A DNA stretch of 64,000 bases, taken from Zygaena filipendulae. Taxonomy: Eukaryota; Arthropoda; Insecta; Lepidoptera; Zygaenidae. Below are positions 54,677 through 64,000 of this stretch, piece after piece. Within the stretch, counting starts at the first letter, position 1. Each line of letters opens with the position of its first letter. The position numbers were made by a program, and so were the translations under genes. A model generated the notes under the pieces. That model did no database searches, was not told the DNA's origin, and saw nothing but the letters and a program-made list of their open reading frames with translations. Where the stretch lies: the NCBI GenBank assembly GCA_907165275.2, contig OU015652.1:10245001-10309000 (forward strand), written 5' to 3'.

Positions 54677-56879
54677 TTAGGTAGGTACATCATGTGATGG
54701 ATGGCAAACACATGTGTAAATGAAATGTGTATTATACATTTCCTAAAATATTGCTTTAGATAAAGTGAAAGCTTATGGTGTAAATATACGTGAGTCATAA
54801 ACATTTAGGTACTTTGTTTCACCCAGTGTAGGTAGAAAAAATATTTATATAAAATAGGTAGAAGAAATAAAACTTTCGAGGGCTTTAAATCAAATTAAAA
54901 AAAAAAAAAATCTGGCGTCACATTAAAAAAGTCCATATCACGGACGTCGAAGATGGAGGAATATCTGTGATATTTTTTAAAATACGCTTGGTAAGAATAA
55001 ATGTGGCAACATTTTAACACACCGGGTATATTATGGTTAATGTAAATTTGAATATCCTTAAACCTACATAATGCAGTTATGTAACACGTATCACTATCAT
55101 AGCACCAAAATAAATCCTATAATATGTTGCAATGCCTTGAAAAGTTTGATTTCACATATTCCTTAAAGCATATTAACTATTAATGTAAATTGGTAATTAC
55201 TAAAGATCAACTTAGAATCGAGAAAGATAAGTTCTACTTTTTGCAAAGGTACCTCTTGAGAGTCTCTTTTATTATGGAAAATCCATCGTAAGAGATAAAA
55301 TAAGAGTTGTCATTTTTACGAGTATATTCATTTGAAACTCTTCTAATACTTTTCAATCTATTGAGGAGATGAAGTTTTTTATCCTCAGTAACGAGTTTGC
55401 CATTTGTCGATGCAAATCAAAACTTATTTAAACTTAAAAATCCTACAGCGCTTGTCAAGCTAGGTTTCTAGAGCGGGTGTTAGTGCTTACTTATAAAAAC
55501 AGTCTCATATTGAATTTGATATTACGTATATTACGGCTTTGCGAGCACTGCTTTAATTTTGACAGTGACACATTCATCACTCGTGAGCCATGAGGTATGA
55601 GTGACGAAAATGTAGAGGCATTCCGACAACTGTTATGGGTCCTCGGCTACCTGCTCCGAAGAATAACTTATTCTTCTGAGGCTACCTGTTAGCAGCCATT
55701 TTGTTTATCCCTTGCTAATGGTAAACAAAATTATTTTCAAGAGAGAACCGGGTTCTTTTAGTCATAAAAAAAAACATTGTTATTGACAGAATTGGCGTGT
55801 TGAAAATCTTAGAGGTCACAAGCGACAAAACTGGAAATTGATGATAGATTTTCTTTTTCAATTTCTTTAATGAAAAAATAAATATTGTGTAACAATTTTA
55901 TACTAAAAGAAACAAACAGACAAACTATATACCTAATGTAAATTTTTCCTCTTAGGTAACCTCATAAGCTAATCATGACGTTCCAATGTTAGGTAATTAA
56001 TAAAAAGCTTGTAATAAGGTGTCAGAATAACTTTGTGGGGCCTGAAACAAATCGTTTGGCAACATATTGTATATGAAAAATAGAAACGTACAAGAAAAGT
56101 TATAAGTTATGTTCACTATAATTAATATATCTGTCAAGCCCCAGAAGTTCCGCCAGAGGGACCGCTTAATGTAGATCATTTCTCACCGGCGCGACGCAAA
56201 TGTAGATCTCGCAGCTTTGCGAAGTCAGCAAACATTTCTCAAGCCCTTTTAGCTTTGCTGAAAAAGTTTAAAAGCATTTATGTGCTTATTTGCTTCATGC
56301 AGATGGATAAAACGTAAGTACGAGTGATAAATAGAACGTGTTTTGTTTTATTTTTCATTTAAATCAGCCTCAATTTCGGTCTTATATCTTGCTAAAACTT
56401 ACAACAGATGTAATTTTTGGATCGGTTTTTTTGAACGATTTCTTTGAGAGTGTCTTTTAAGAGCTCATACTAGAAGCCTTGAGAAGATTTTGAAGTACCA
56501 CGCAATAACCGTTAAAGTAAATGAAATGTCGTAATAACTTTTGAGACAGCCTGTGTGGTACATTATTTGCATTTCTCAATCCCAGTAAATGTAAATTAAA
56601 TATTATTATATAAAAATATTTTATTTTTTAGTAATTTTTAGAATCACCTCGGGAATTCCTTGCACCAGGATGAAAGTATCTTATTTCAGTTATAGGGACA
56701 CCGTAACTTTCCCCACCCCACCGTAACGTCCCATAGATTTATCCCTTATATCTAAACCTACAAACCTGCAAACCACCTTTTTATAATACTAGTCTACACT
56801 AGTGTTTACACTATATAGTGTTGTATGTACACGTAAATGTACACTAGTATGTAGATGATAAGTTTTTATTTCCATAGAT
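54677..56879. other. No gene recognised; possible upstream region of the exon at 57.1 kb
   Basis: 2.2 kb without recognised repeats. A 19-bp palindrome-like GAAGAATAACTTATTCTTC lies at about 55659-55677. Confidence 0.45.
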
Positions 56880-57083
56880 AAGCGGCAGGTGGCCTGGCGC
56901 GGCGGGCGAACGAGTAATGGCGCGGCGGCGGGTCGAGCGCGCGGCATTCGTTGCGCAGCTGGCCTCCGCCTCGCACGCCGTCGCTACGCCCACACCCACC
57001 GCACTTAAAGCACGAACTGTAAACGCAAGTGTTATCAACCACTTTGTTCTGTGGTATATTATGTGTTGAGTGAACTGCACAAC
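56880..57083 (+). promoter_or_regulatory. CpG-rich 5' region upstream of a first exon
   Basis: A sharp rise in GC with many CpGs (GGCGCGGCGGGCGAACGAGT, GCGCGGCGGCGGGTCGAGCG) in an otherwise AT-rich window, directly upstream of an ATG in good insect context (CACAACATG). Interpreted as promoter plus 5' UTR; the start site cannot be placed from sequence alone. Confidence 0.45.
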
Positions 57084-57172
57084 ATGAAGGGTAGACACCA
57101 ATTCCGTCGCAGATTCAGTTTGCAACCTTCTTTTATGAAAGAAGAACACGAGGAGGAGCGAAGACCCCACAG
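57084..57172 (+). CDS. Probable first coding exon of an unrecognised gene
   Basis: The ATG at 57084 is preceded by CAAC, which fits the insect start context. 29 full codons plus two bases run to a splice donor CACAG|GTAATA at 57172/57173 (phase 2). The peptide starts MKGRHQFRRRFSLQPSFMKE and continues in Glu/Arg-rich sequence. RRFS fits the R-R-x-S consensus for protein kinase A, so a cytosolic regulatory N-terminus is possible. No signal peptide or membrane segment. The gene extends to the right, beyond what I can trace; no second exon is identified in the window. Identity unknown. Confidence 0.5.
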
Positions 57173-58689
57173 GTAATAAAAAAATAGACAGTTAATATTA
57201 TAAGTATATTGATAATAGATATTTTATTATCAAAATGCTTATATATAGTAGACGAAACGGTATGTCATCGTGTCGTAGACTCGTAGACCGTCTACGAAGC
57301 GCGCGGCGTCTCGTAGATTGTTTGGGTTCACGTAGAGCGTCTGCTACGTTTTATACCTACAATTATTTACTTCAAAACGACGGGCCTTTTTTATGGATAC
57401 AACTTGATACGTATAAACTTGAATTTTGTTTTTATTACGAAATTTTTCACGCAGCGTTTAATTTGCATTGTAATTTACTAATTGTAAGGCCAGCGAGCTT
57501 TCTAGGAACGGTTTCATTAGGAAAATGATCATTAGAGGGATTTTTAGAAGGCAATTTCGGACTTTTCACTTAACCTTTCCAACCTAATTATACGCTCTTC
57601 TAAAAAGGTTTCATTAAAGCAAGATAATAATTTTTAAAACAAAAGATACGACTTTATGTAAATTTATTTTACCATTCAAAAATTTTGGAACATTATGGCG
57701 TTTTTAATGAATTTTGCTTTAACGGCAGCGTTAGTACGTATAAGTGTAGGTATAAGTTCAAATAATCCAATTTTATTTGTATTATTAGATTATGTTATTT
57801 GTTTCTGCCTTTTGAACAAAACTTCTGATGCCGACCTAGTTTATTATTAAGCATCATGAATTACAGTACATTTAATATACTACTATACTTACACCTAAAT
57901 TACAAAAAAAATATCTTAAATGTCTTCCTCTTAGGAACTACATAACTATACTTGAACAAAAACACCTGTTAGCACCACCAGTTGCTGGCTACAGTCCCTT
58001 GTCAGAGAACTTTTACGTACCTACCTATACCGTTATTATAACCAGTTGGTTGCCGCGGTTTCTGTTCTAATTCTAGCCTGCTTACGGATTTTTTTTGATA
58101 AAAAGGGATAAGTACTATCCTATGATATTTTAACTTACTATTCTTAAACCATATGTACTTTGATCATGTTGGGAGCTTTTCAATTTTCTTAGTTTCCCCT
58201 AGTTTTTATTTTTAATTTTGCGGGTCAATTAGCAACCTCAGCTAATTACATGCGATTTTTCAAATAAAAACTTTTGAATAAGTAAAAAGTCAATCAGAAA
58301 AGCTTATATAATACAAACACATGAAATATAATATGTATAATGTAGAAAAAGTCATTCGTTGTCATCGTTATCATTACATTAACGAAATGTAAAGTAAGGT
58401 TGTTTGGCGTAGGTACATATTATGCACATACATTGTACATACTTTGCTATGTATATATACTTAATTACTTATTCTTATCGCATACCGCACATACTTGTAT
58501 TGTTACAATATAACGAGAGAAGTATCTACCTACTTAACAAATAGAAATAATTCTCGGAAATACTTACAGCGAAATGCTTTCTTTCCGACAATAACCACGG
58601 GCGGTGACGAAAATTGTCGTGTTTGTCACAGAATGTACTAATGTACTATTATACCTATATAATTATATAGCTTTGTTGTAAGTAGGTTA
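57173..58689. other. Probable intron
   Basis: If the exon at 57084 is real this is its first intron. A CGTAGACCGTCTACG inverted motif lies at about 57276-57295. The ORF at 57235-57528 shows no motif. Confidence 0.4.
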
Positions 58690-58815
58690 TTGGTTTGGAT
58701 TGAATTTGGCATGCACGCTGTCAGGGGTACAGAGAAGGACATAGGGTACTTTTTATCCCTGAATCCCCGCGGGAACTCCAAAATTAACGCGGGTGAAACC
58801 ACGGGGCACAGCTAA
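58690..58815 (+). mobile_element. Helitron-like 3' half
   Basis: ATTTGGCATGCACGCTGTCA, GGACATAGGGTACTTTTTAT, GAAACCACGGGGCACAGCTAA|T. Truncated 5'. Confidence 0.75.
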
Positions 58816-58914
58816 TAAATCGTAAACCGCAAAAAAAAATACACTATTATTAAAACATCGATCAAAGTTACAACGACCTACAAGAACTTTTATATTATTA
58901 TGTTACTTGCTTCT

Positions 58915-58962
58915 ACGGAACTCTTCATGGGCGAGTCCGACTCGAACTTGGCCGCTTTTTTA
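58915..58962 (+). mobile_element. Fragment of the TTGGCC-ending repeat
   Basis: TACGGAACTCTTCATGGGCG then AGTCCGACTCGAACTTGGCC, the same 3' end as 34798-35090. Confidence 0.6.
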
Positions 58963-59419
58963 CTGTCGAAGAAAAAGTATTGTTACAGATTTCGCGGGTC
59001 AGGGTGAAACTATTAGTCAGTAATTAGTCAGTCAGTTGAATTCTCTGACAGCTTAAGCTTTTTCTTTTATAGTATCTTGAGGTTGAAGCCAGACTGGCTA
59101 AGTCGTGCGCAAATCGCTGTACTCTTTTTCATATGAAACTTCTACTCATTTTGCGTGGTCGTGTGACAGAAACTGGACTTTATTATGAAACCCAATGCAG
59201 CGTAGTTTGCTCTACTGTTTTTACACCGCGTAAATTACGCTCATATCGCATCAAAAGTTACACCCACTGAAACGCCTTGGTTAGTCAGGAAGCGGTCGGT
59301 TACCTAGACATTAGTCTTACGCCGTACCTTCAAGGCACCGTTCGTCCGAGTATTCTTTATCCTCCTGACACCTCGCGTCCTTCACAAAGTATTAAATAAA
59401 CCGTACTCTTTAAAGGTCT

Positions 59420-60020
59420 TTAACCGACTTCCAAAAAAAAGAGGAGGTTCTCAATTCGACTGTATTTTAACCGACTTCCCAAAAAGGAGGAGGTTCTCAA
59501 TTCGTCTCTATTTTTTTTTGTATGTTTGTTACGCGATTACTCGAAGACGGTTGGACGGACCGATTTGGGAAATTCTGTTTTTGTTTGAAAGGGTATACTC
59601 CAACTTAGGTCCCATTGCCACCAAATCGAAATCTGATGATAGAATCTTGGAGAAATCGAGGGAACTCCTTAAAAATTATAGGTACTCCTGTAGCGATTTG
59701 GGTGTTTTTTAAAGTAAATCGTTCATTTGCTTTCGAAAAGCAAAATTTTAAGAAGTGGAACTGATGATGAAGACCACAGATGGTCTTCAGAACTACTCAA
59801 TAATAAATAAAACTACAAAAATACACATAAATATTACTATTGGTTTGTGCTACTACTGATCGGTTTGAAGTCGGTGACAAGCCAAATATGGAGTATATGG
59901 GCTAAGTCCACTCCCGCCACGAGCTCGTCCTGAGAAGAGCAACCCAAGTGGGCAGATACAAGCGGGCTAGGCACCGAATTCAAACCAGTCAGTGGTAGCA
60001 CAAACCAATAATAATATTAC
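59420..60020. repeat. AACCGACTTCC repeat cluster with inverted end
   Basis: A block of about 48 bp (AACCGACTTCC(A/C)AAAA then AGGAGGTTCTCAATTCG) is tandemly duplicated at 59421 and 59469. The body ends with ATTGGTTTGTGCTACTACTG and TTTGAAGTCGGTGA at about 59839-59875, and the same end recurs inverted at about 59972-60020 (CAGTGGTAGCACAAACCAAT). This is a very common lepidopteran repeat; its class is uncertain. Confidence 0.55.
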
Positions 60021-60876
60021 GTGTATTGTTAAATCGGTATTTTGTTACTTTTAGCTTTTTAGTTTTGTGTTTTTGGAAGTCAGTTTTTATGTTTTTGTTA
60101 AAATTTTGTTTATTGAACTTTTATTTCAACAACGGCCGACCGACCTTTATGTAGCATCAATTCCCGAGTGTTTTTTTCTTTTCCTGCTTAAAAAGTATTG
60201 GACACGTGATTTTTGCAGTCTATGAAATGAAGTGGTGATAGTTTGTCCTTGGAGTCCGACATAAATGTCATACCTAGTAGCCGCCATTCTTGCGACGCGA
60301 GCTCAGAAATTCGCAACTGAAATTCAGATCTCGGCCTTTACAACAAAAACAGTTCAGTGCTTTGTTAAGTACATTCGGCCATTGTGGCAAGTGATTTCAG
60401 TAAATGCTCCGGTGTCAGGAGAATATATTGGCACCAGCCAGTCAACCCACTACTCGTTACTCGCTTTCCGGTCAAAACAACTGTCTTGCTAAGCATAAAT
60501 TTCGGTATTTCTTCGGTATCTTTTTGTTTCGGGATAGTAAGTATCCTATTACACTCAGGAATACTTAATCTTTCTATCAATGAAAAAAATATATGAATCA
60601 GTTCAGTAGTTCTGGAGTTACGCCCTTGCATCCAAACTTAGAAACTCAACTTCTTTATTCTATTAATAAAAAGATAATGCAGATAGATAATCTACGTATA
60701 CAACAACAATCATGCCATACACGTGGTTTTTTCAAAATGGCAATGCCCTAGGAAAAGAGTTAGGAAAGTTCCAGTTGTATGATAAATGACATATTTATAT
60801 GTAGAAATTTTCTATCTTCATTAGTTTCGGCTTTACGTTGATATGCCTGTCATTCATTCAGTATAAATATAGATAA
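60021..60876. other. No gene recognised
   Basis: Overlapping short ORFs on both strands at 60265-60631 show no motif. Confidence 0.4.
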
Positions 60877-61180
60877 ACAAGCTGTGCCCCGCGGTTTCAC
60901 CCTGTGAGTTTCTGAATTCCCGCAGGAACTCCAGAGTAGCCTAATTTACTCCTTATTACATCAGCTATTAACAGTGAAAGTCCCGTCAAAATTGGTCCCA
61001 CTGTTTCGGAGATTCATCCGCGTGAGTTTCAGAATTCCCGCACGATATCTTTATATCAAGAACGTTTGCGGATGCAGGCTGAAGAACTCGCCAAAGTTTC
61101 ATCACAATCGGGCCAGTGGTTTAGAAATGCATGGAGGACAAACATACAAACATTCATTTTTATTTATAAAGATTGTAGAT
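60877..61180 (-). mobile_element. Helitron-like element with duplicated module
   Basis: CAAGCTGTGCCCCGCGGTTT, GAGTAGCCTAATTTACTCCT, AGTGAAAGTCCCGTCAAAAT, a second ATCCGCGTGAGTTTCAGAAT module at about 61015, and TTCATTTTTATTTATAAAGA at the end. Related to 17841-18152 and 34012-34310. Confidence 0.7.
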
Positions 61181-61922
61181 TATCGACTGTTGGTACCTAC
61201 CTTCCAACATGTAGGTAATACGCTAAACCTTAAATGCAAGCAAGCACATAATATATCTACCCTTATACCTAAAACACACAAAAGGTTAATTTAGCCGTGT
61301 AGAAAGTAAATATACGAGGGCCCAATCTTTTGCATGTACATAAATTGCGTTAGGTATTTAAGTACGAGTGAGTGTCTTCATCTTTCTGAACGAAGAACTG
61401 GATTTCTAAATCACAATTGAATTTAACTAATGAACCTTATTATAATAAGACGAATATTGTATTACAGATTTTCTCCGTGAGGAATCGGTTCATAAAGCTG
61501 TCCTCAGTAAACATTTTATTTTTCAGTAAACCTTCAGCTTGGAATGTATTTCCAAAGCAAATATTTCCACTCTTAATCGTTCATATTAGTCAAAACGAGT
61601 GTAAAACCACGCTTAGGATTCGTCGATCGTTTATTTACAAATAAATTTGAGTGGTGCATGTATATGTGCTTATACGTGCATACTCACACGGGTATGTAAA
61701 TCGAAGGAGCCAATTCAATCACGCTGAGGTTTACGAGTAGGTTTTTTGCGAACAACTCGTAGCTTGCGCCCATCGGTGCTGAAAACAGACATAAATATAG
61801 GAATATAATAAATATCACGTTACAATCTCGTTGAGAATCTATCCTTGTCGCACCTATGTTTGCTATTGAGCATATCCAAATTATCGGGCAAACCCGATAA
61901 AAGCCTGGGCGTTTACAAGCTT

Positions 61923-62309
61923 CATTACTCATACTCGGAAAGTAGGTCTGAAGTTGCCTGAGAAGCGGGTTGAAAGTAACACTTTTCAGCCCTATGAAGA
62001 ATCGCTTTCAACTGACAGCTGGATACGGCAGAAACTCAAGTTTTTTTTTTATGTCATAGGGGGCATACTTACTGGCCAGTAGCACCTCTAATGGTTGATT
62101 TATGTAAAATAAAATTCATTCATTTTTCTTTAGCTAATTCCTATTTTTATTTTGACTTTCCTTGCATTCGTAATGAAAAGCACAGTGTTATCCTCGGGAG
62201 AAAGACTTATTTAGTCCCTCGATCTATTGGCGCTCTCGCTACGCTCGGGCTCGCGGCAATCTCGGGACTAAATAAGTTACTTTCACCCCTAGGATAACAA
62301 TGTACTATT
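61923..62309 (+). repeat. CTCGGAAAGTAGG family, copy 2, with palindromic insert
   Basis: Aligns with 31062-31596 at both ends but is shorter in the middle. It carries about 70 extra bases (62204-62275) between GGGAGAAA and TTACTTTCACCCC, bounded by ACTTATTTAGTCCC and its inverse GGGACTAAATAAGT. Confidence 0.65.
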
Positions 62310-62419
62310 ATCGGGTTGAAAGTTGAAACCCAAGCACCGGGCTTAAAATTAATTGATCATGAGAACAAAAAATAATTATTATACACATTTAAAGTAATAT
62401 TAAGAATTATATGTTTTCC

Positions 62420-62862
62420 GTGCTTAACTTCTGAGTGTCCGCGGAAATGGAATTAAAGTATAATATGAGTAATCCATACATTATGACCTTTTTTCTATCC
62501 CTGACAACGATGTATGCAACATTTCATAATATTCGGTTGAGTAATTATACGTACTACGTGAAAAGTTAAAGTTACTTTGGCACCCGCGTTAGTTTCGCAG
62601 ATCCCGCGGGTATTCCAAGATAAAAGTATTATTCTGTACCTACCCTTGACAACGTGTAGGTAGCATGCAAAATTTAATATTGTTTCTTCCACATTAATTT
62701 CGCAATTCCCGCGGGGATTCCGGGATAAAGTAGCCTATGTCCTTTTCTGTACCCCTGACAACGTGTACATGCGAAATTTCGTGGTGAATCGGTTGAGCCG
62801 TTTAGCCGTGAAAGGGTAACAAGCAAACAAACTCACTTTCGCATTTATAATATTAGTAAGGA
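62420..62862 (-). mobile_element. Helitron-like element with three body modules
   Basis: Three successive CCCGCGG...GATAAA...CCTGACAACG(A)TGTA modules (around 62440, 62600, 62710), then the intact 5' end CACTTTCGCATTTATAATAT, TAGTAAGGA|T. Reverse orientation; the 3' CTAG end is not recognisable. Confidence 0.7.
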
Positions 62863-63052
62863 TTAGTATAGAGTCATAGCTTAGTGGATCTCTTACTGAG
62901 ATTTTTTAAACACACTAGCAATTTTAGGCGACATTTGGTATATAGGTACCTACGTACGTAATATCGAGTCATATTATGTGCTTTGAAAACCACACGACCT
63001 TTGCTGAAAAATCGCTAAAAAGTCCAAGATAACAAGTATCGTTTATACATTT

Positions 63053-63288
63053 GGACTCAGATAAGCAATAACATGTTAACCCACAAAATTAAGTTATTGA
63101 TACAGAACAATTTATTGAGAGTTAGAAAACCTTTTTTAATTATGCGTTTACCTTATTACATTTTTTAAATATGTAACAAAATGTTGAACATAAAAAAATG
63201 TTGACACAAAATGGCGCTATCATTTTAAAACACGATTTATTCAAAAGTTTTCCAGTGTGGGTTAACACACTATTGCTTATCTACGTCC
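63053..63288 (-). mobile_element. GGAC-MITE, copy 4 (4-bp TSD ATTT)
   Basis: 236 bp in inverted orientation: GGACTCAGATAAGCAATAAC to ACACTATTGCTTATCTACGTCC, flanked by ATTT (63049-63052, 63289-63292). Confidence 0.85.
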
Positions 63289-63814
63289 ATTTTATAAACG
63301 TGCGGTATCCATTCTATACGTATAGGTAGGTACTCTATAATACGTCTTTGGTGCGGAATAAGCAAAGATCACAATTTCCCATGCCTGCCTACCTATAACG
63401 CGTATTATAGCCGCTGAGGGAAATGTCGCTTGATCGAACCTTGTATTATTAGGACTGTAGTACGTGATTCGGGATTGAGTTAACGATTCGCATTGTGTGG
63501 TTTATTGGATTAAATCAGTATTTCGAACTCACGTCTCGACAATCATGTGTTGGATCTACAACTGTATGTAATACTACGTGTCTGTCCACCCCAAAAATCT
63601 ATCTCTACACTAATATCGATGATCCGTACGTATACAATCCCATATCTAAAAAAAGTAAAATCAAGAAATTTTTAACTCTATTTCATTGTTAGAATGCAAA
63701 AATTTGATGAATTTGACATTTTCAGATATACAGAATTGCACGTTGGTAGGTACTATCGATATTACAAAGAGTTAAGGTTTTTTTTTTGTAAGTTTATAAG
63801 TATGCCTATTTGAT
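63289..63814. other. No recognisable feature
   Basis: An ORF at 63495-63692 has no recognisable motif. Confidence 0.4.
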
Positions 63815-63890
63815 GTTATAAGAAGTAACTTAGGCTACTTTTATTTGGAATTCCCAAACTCGCGTTGGTGAAACCTCGGGGCACAGCTAG
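63815..63890 (+). mobile_element. Helitron-like 3' terminus
   Basis: CTTAGGCTACTTTTATTTGG, GGTGAAACCTCGGGGCACAG and CTAG|T. Forward, 5' truncated. Confidence 0.65.
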
Positions 63891-64000
63891 TTAAATACAT
63901 ATTATACATATTATGTTATTTTACTTGTTGGCGGTTAACCTAAAAATATACAGAGAGCTAAAGCAACATAAAGTTTTGATTCAACCGGAAAACGTATTTT

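Overview
The window is eukaryotic, insect-type nuclear DNA, almost certainly from a moth or butterfly (Lepidoptera). It is AT-rich, has no operons or long ORFs, and is packed with decayed transposable elements. The lepidopteran signature is the very common Helitron end, a GCGG/CCGC hairpin followed by CAGCTAG|T, which I count about 30 times on both strands. Other typical signs are Helitrons carrying (GTCT)n microsatellites, the GGAACCC...GAGTCCGACTCG...TTGGCC interspersed repeat, AACCGACTTCC elements and many GTAGGTACCTAC strings. I cannot name the species.

Host genes are only glimpsed. A probable 3'-terminal coding exon (+) lies at 6573-6980. A probable first coding exon with a CpG-rich 5' region (+) lies at 56880-57172. 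Neither protein is recognised, and I see no convincing tRNA or rRNA genes.

The most notable content is two DIRS-type (tyrosine-recombinase) retrotransposon relics in opposite orientation. DIRS-A is at 23280-28599 (-) and DIRS-B at 35176-40699 (+). Both keep the diagnostic DIRS layout: inverted terminal repeats, a one-sided terminal extension, and an internal complementary region (ICR) that pairs with both termini. Both also keep recognisable but broken gag and RT/RNase H remnants. The ends of both families share the string AATTAT(T), and both terminal extensions carry a splice-donor-like AGGTAAGTT. Each relic also contains its own tandem array: 136-bp units in DIRS-A, and about 102-bp then about 60-bp units in DIRS-B.

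Layout: 0-6.5 kb, Helitron and MITE fragments and a LINE 3' end. 6.5-7.3 kb, terminal exon with a MITE just after the stop. 7.9-11.8 kb, little recognisable. 11.8-14.8 kb, a head-to-tail Helitron array. 14.8-15.3 kb, a hairpin-plus-TIR composite, repeated inverted at 33 kb. 17-22.4 kb, MITE and Helitrons. 23.3-28.6 kb, DIRS-A with nested Helitrons. 31-35 kb, repeats. 35.2-40.7 kb, DIRS-B. 40.8-49 kb, Helitrons, MITEs, a 948-bp TIR element and a 517-bp foldback. 49-56 kb, Helitrons, a 274-bp TIR element and an R1-like LINE relic. 56.9-57.2 kb, first exon. 57.2-64 kb, intron-like DNA with Helitrons and one more copy of a 236-bp MITE that makes 4-bp AT-rich target duplications. Nesting (MITE in Helitron, Helitron in DIRS) gives a relative chronology.
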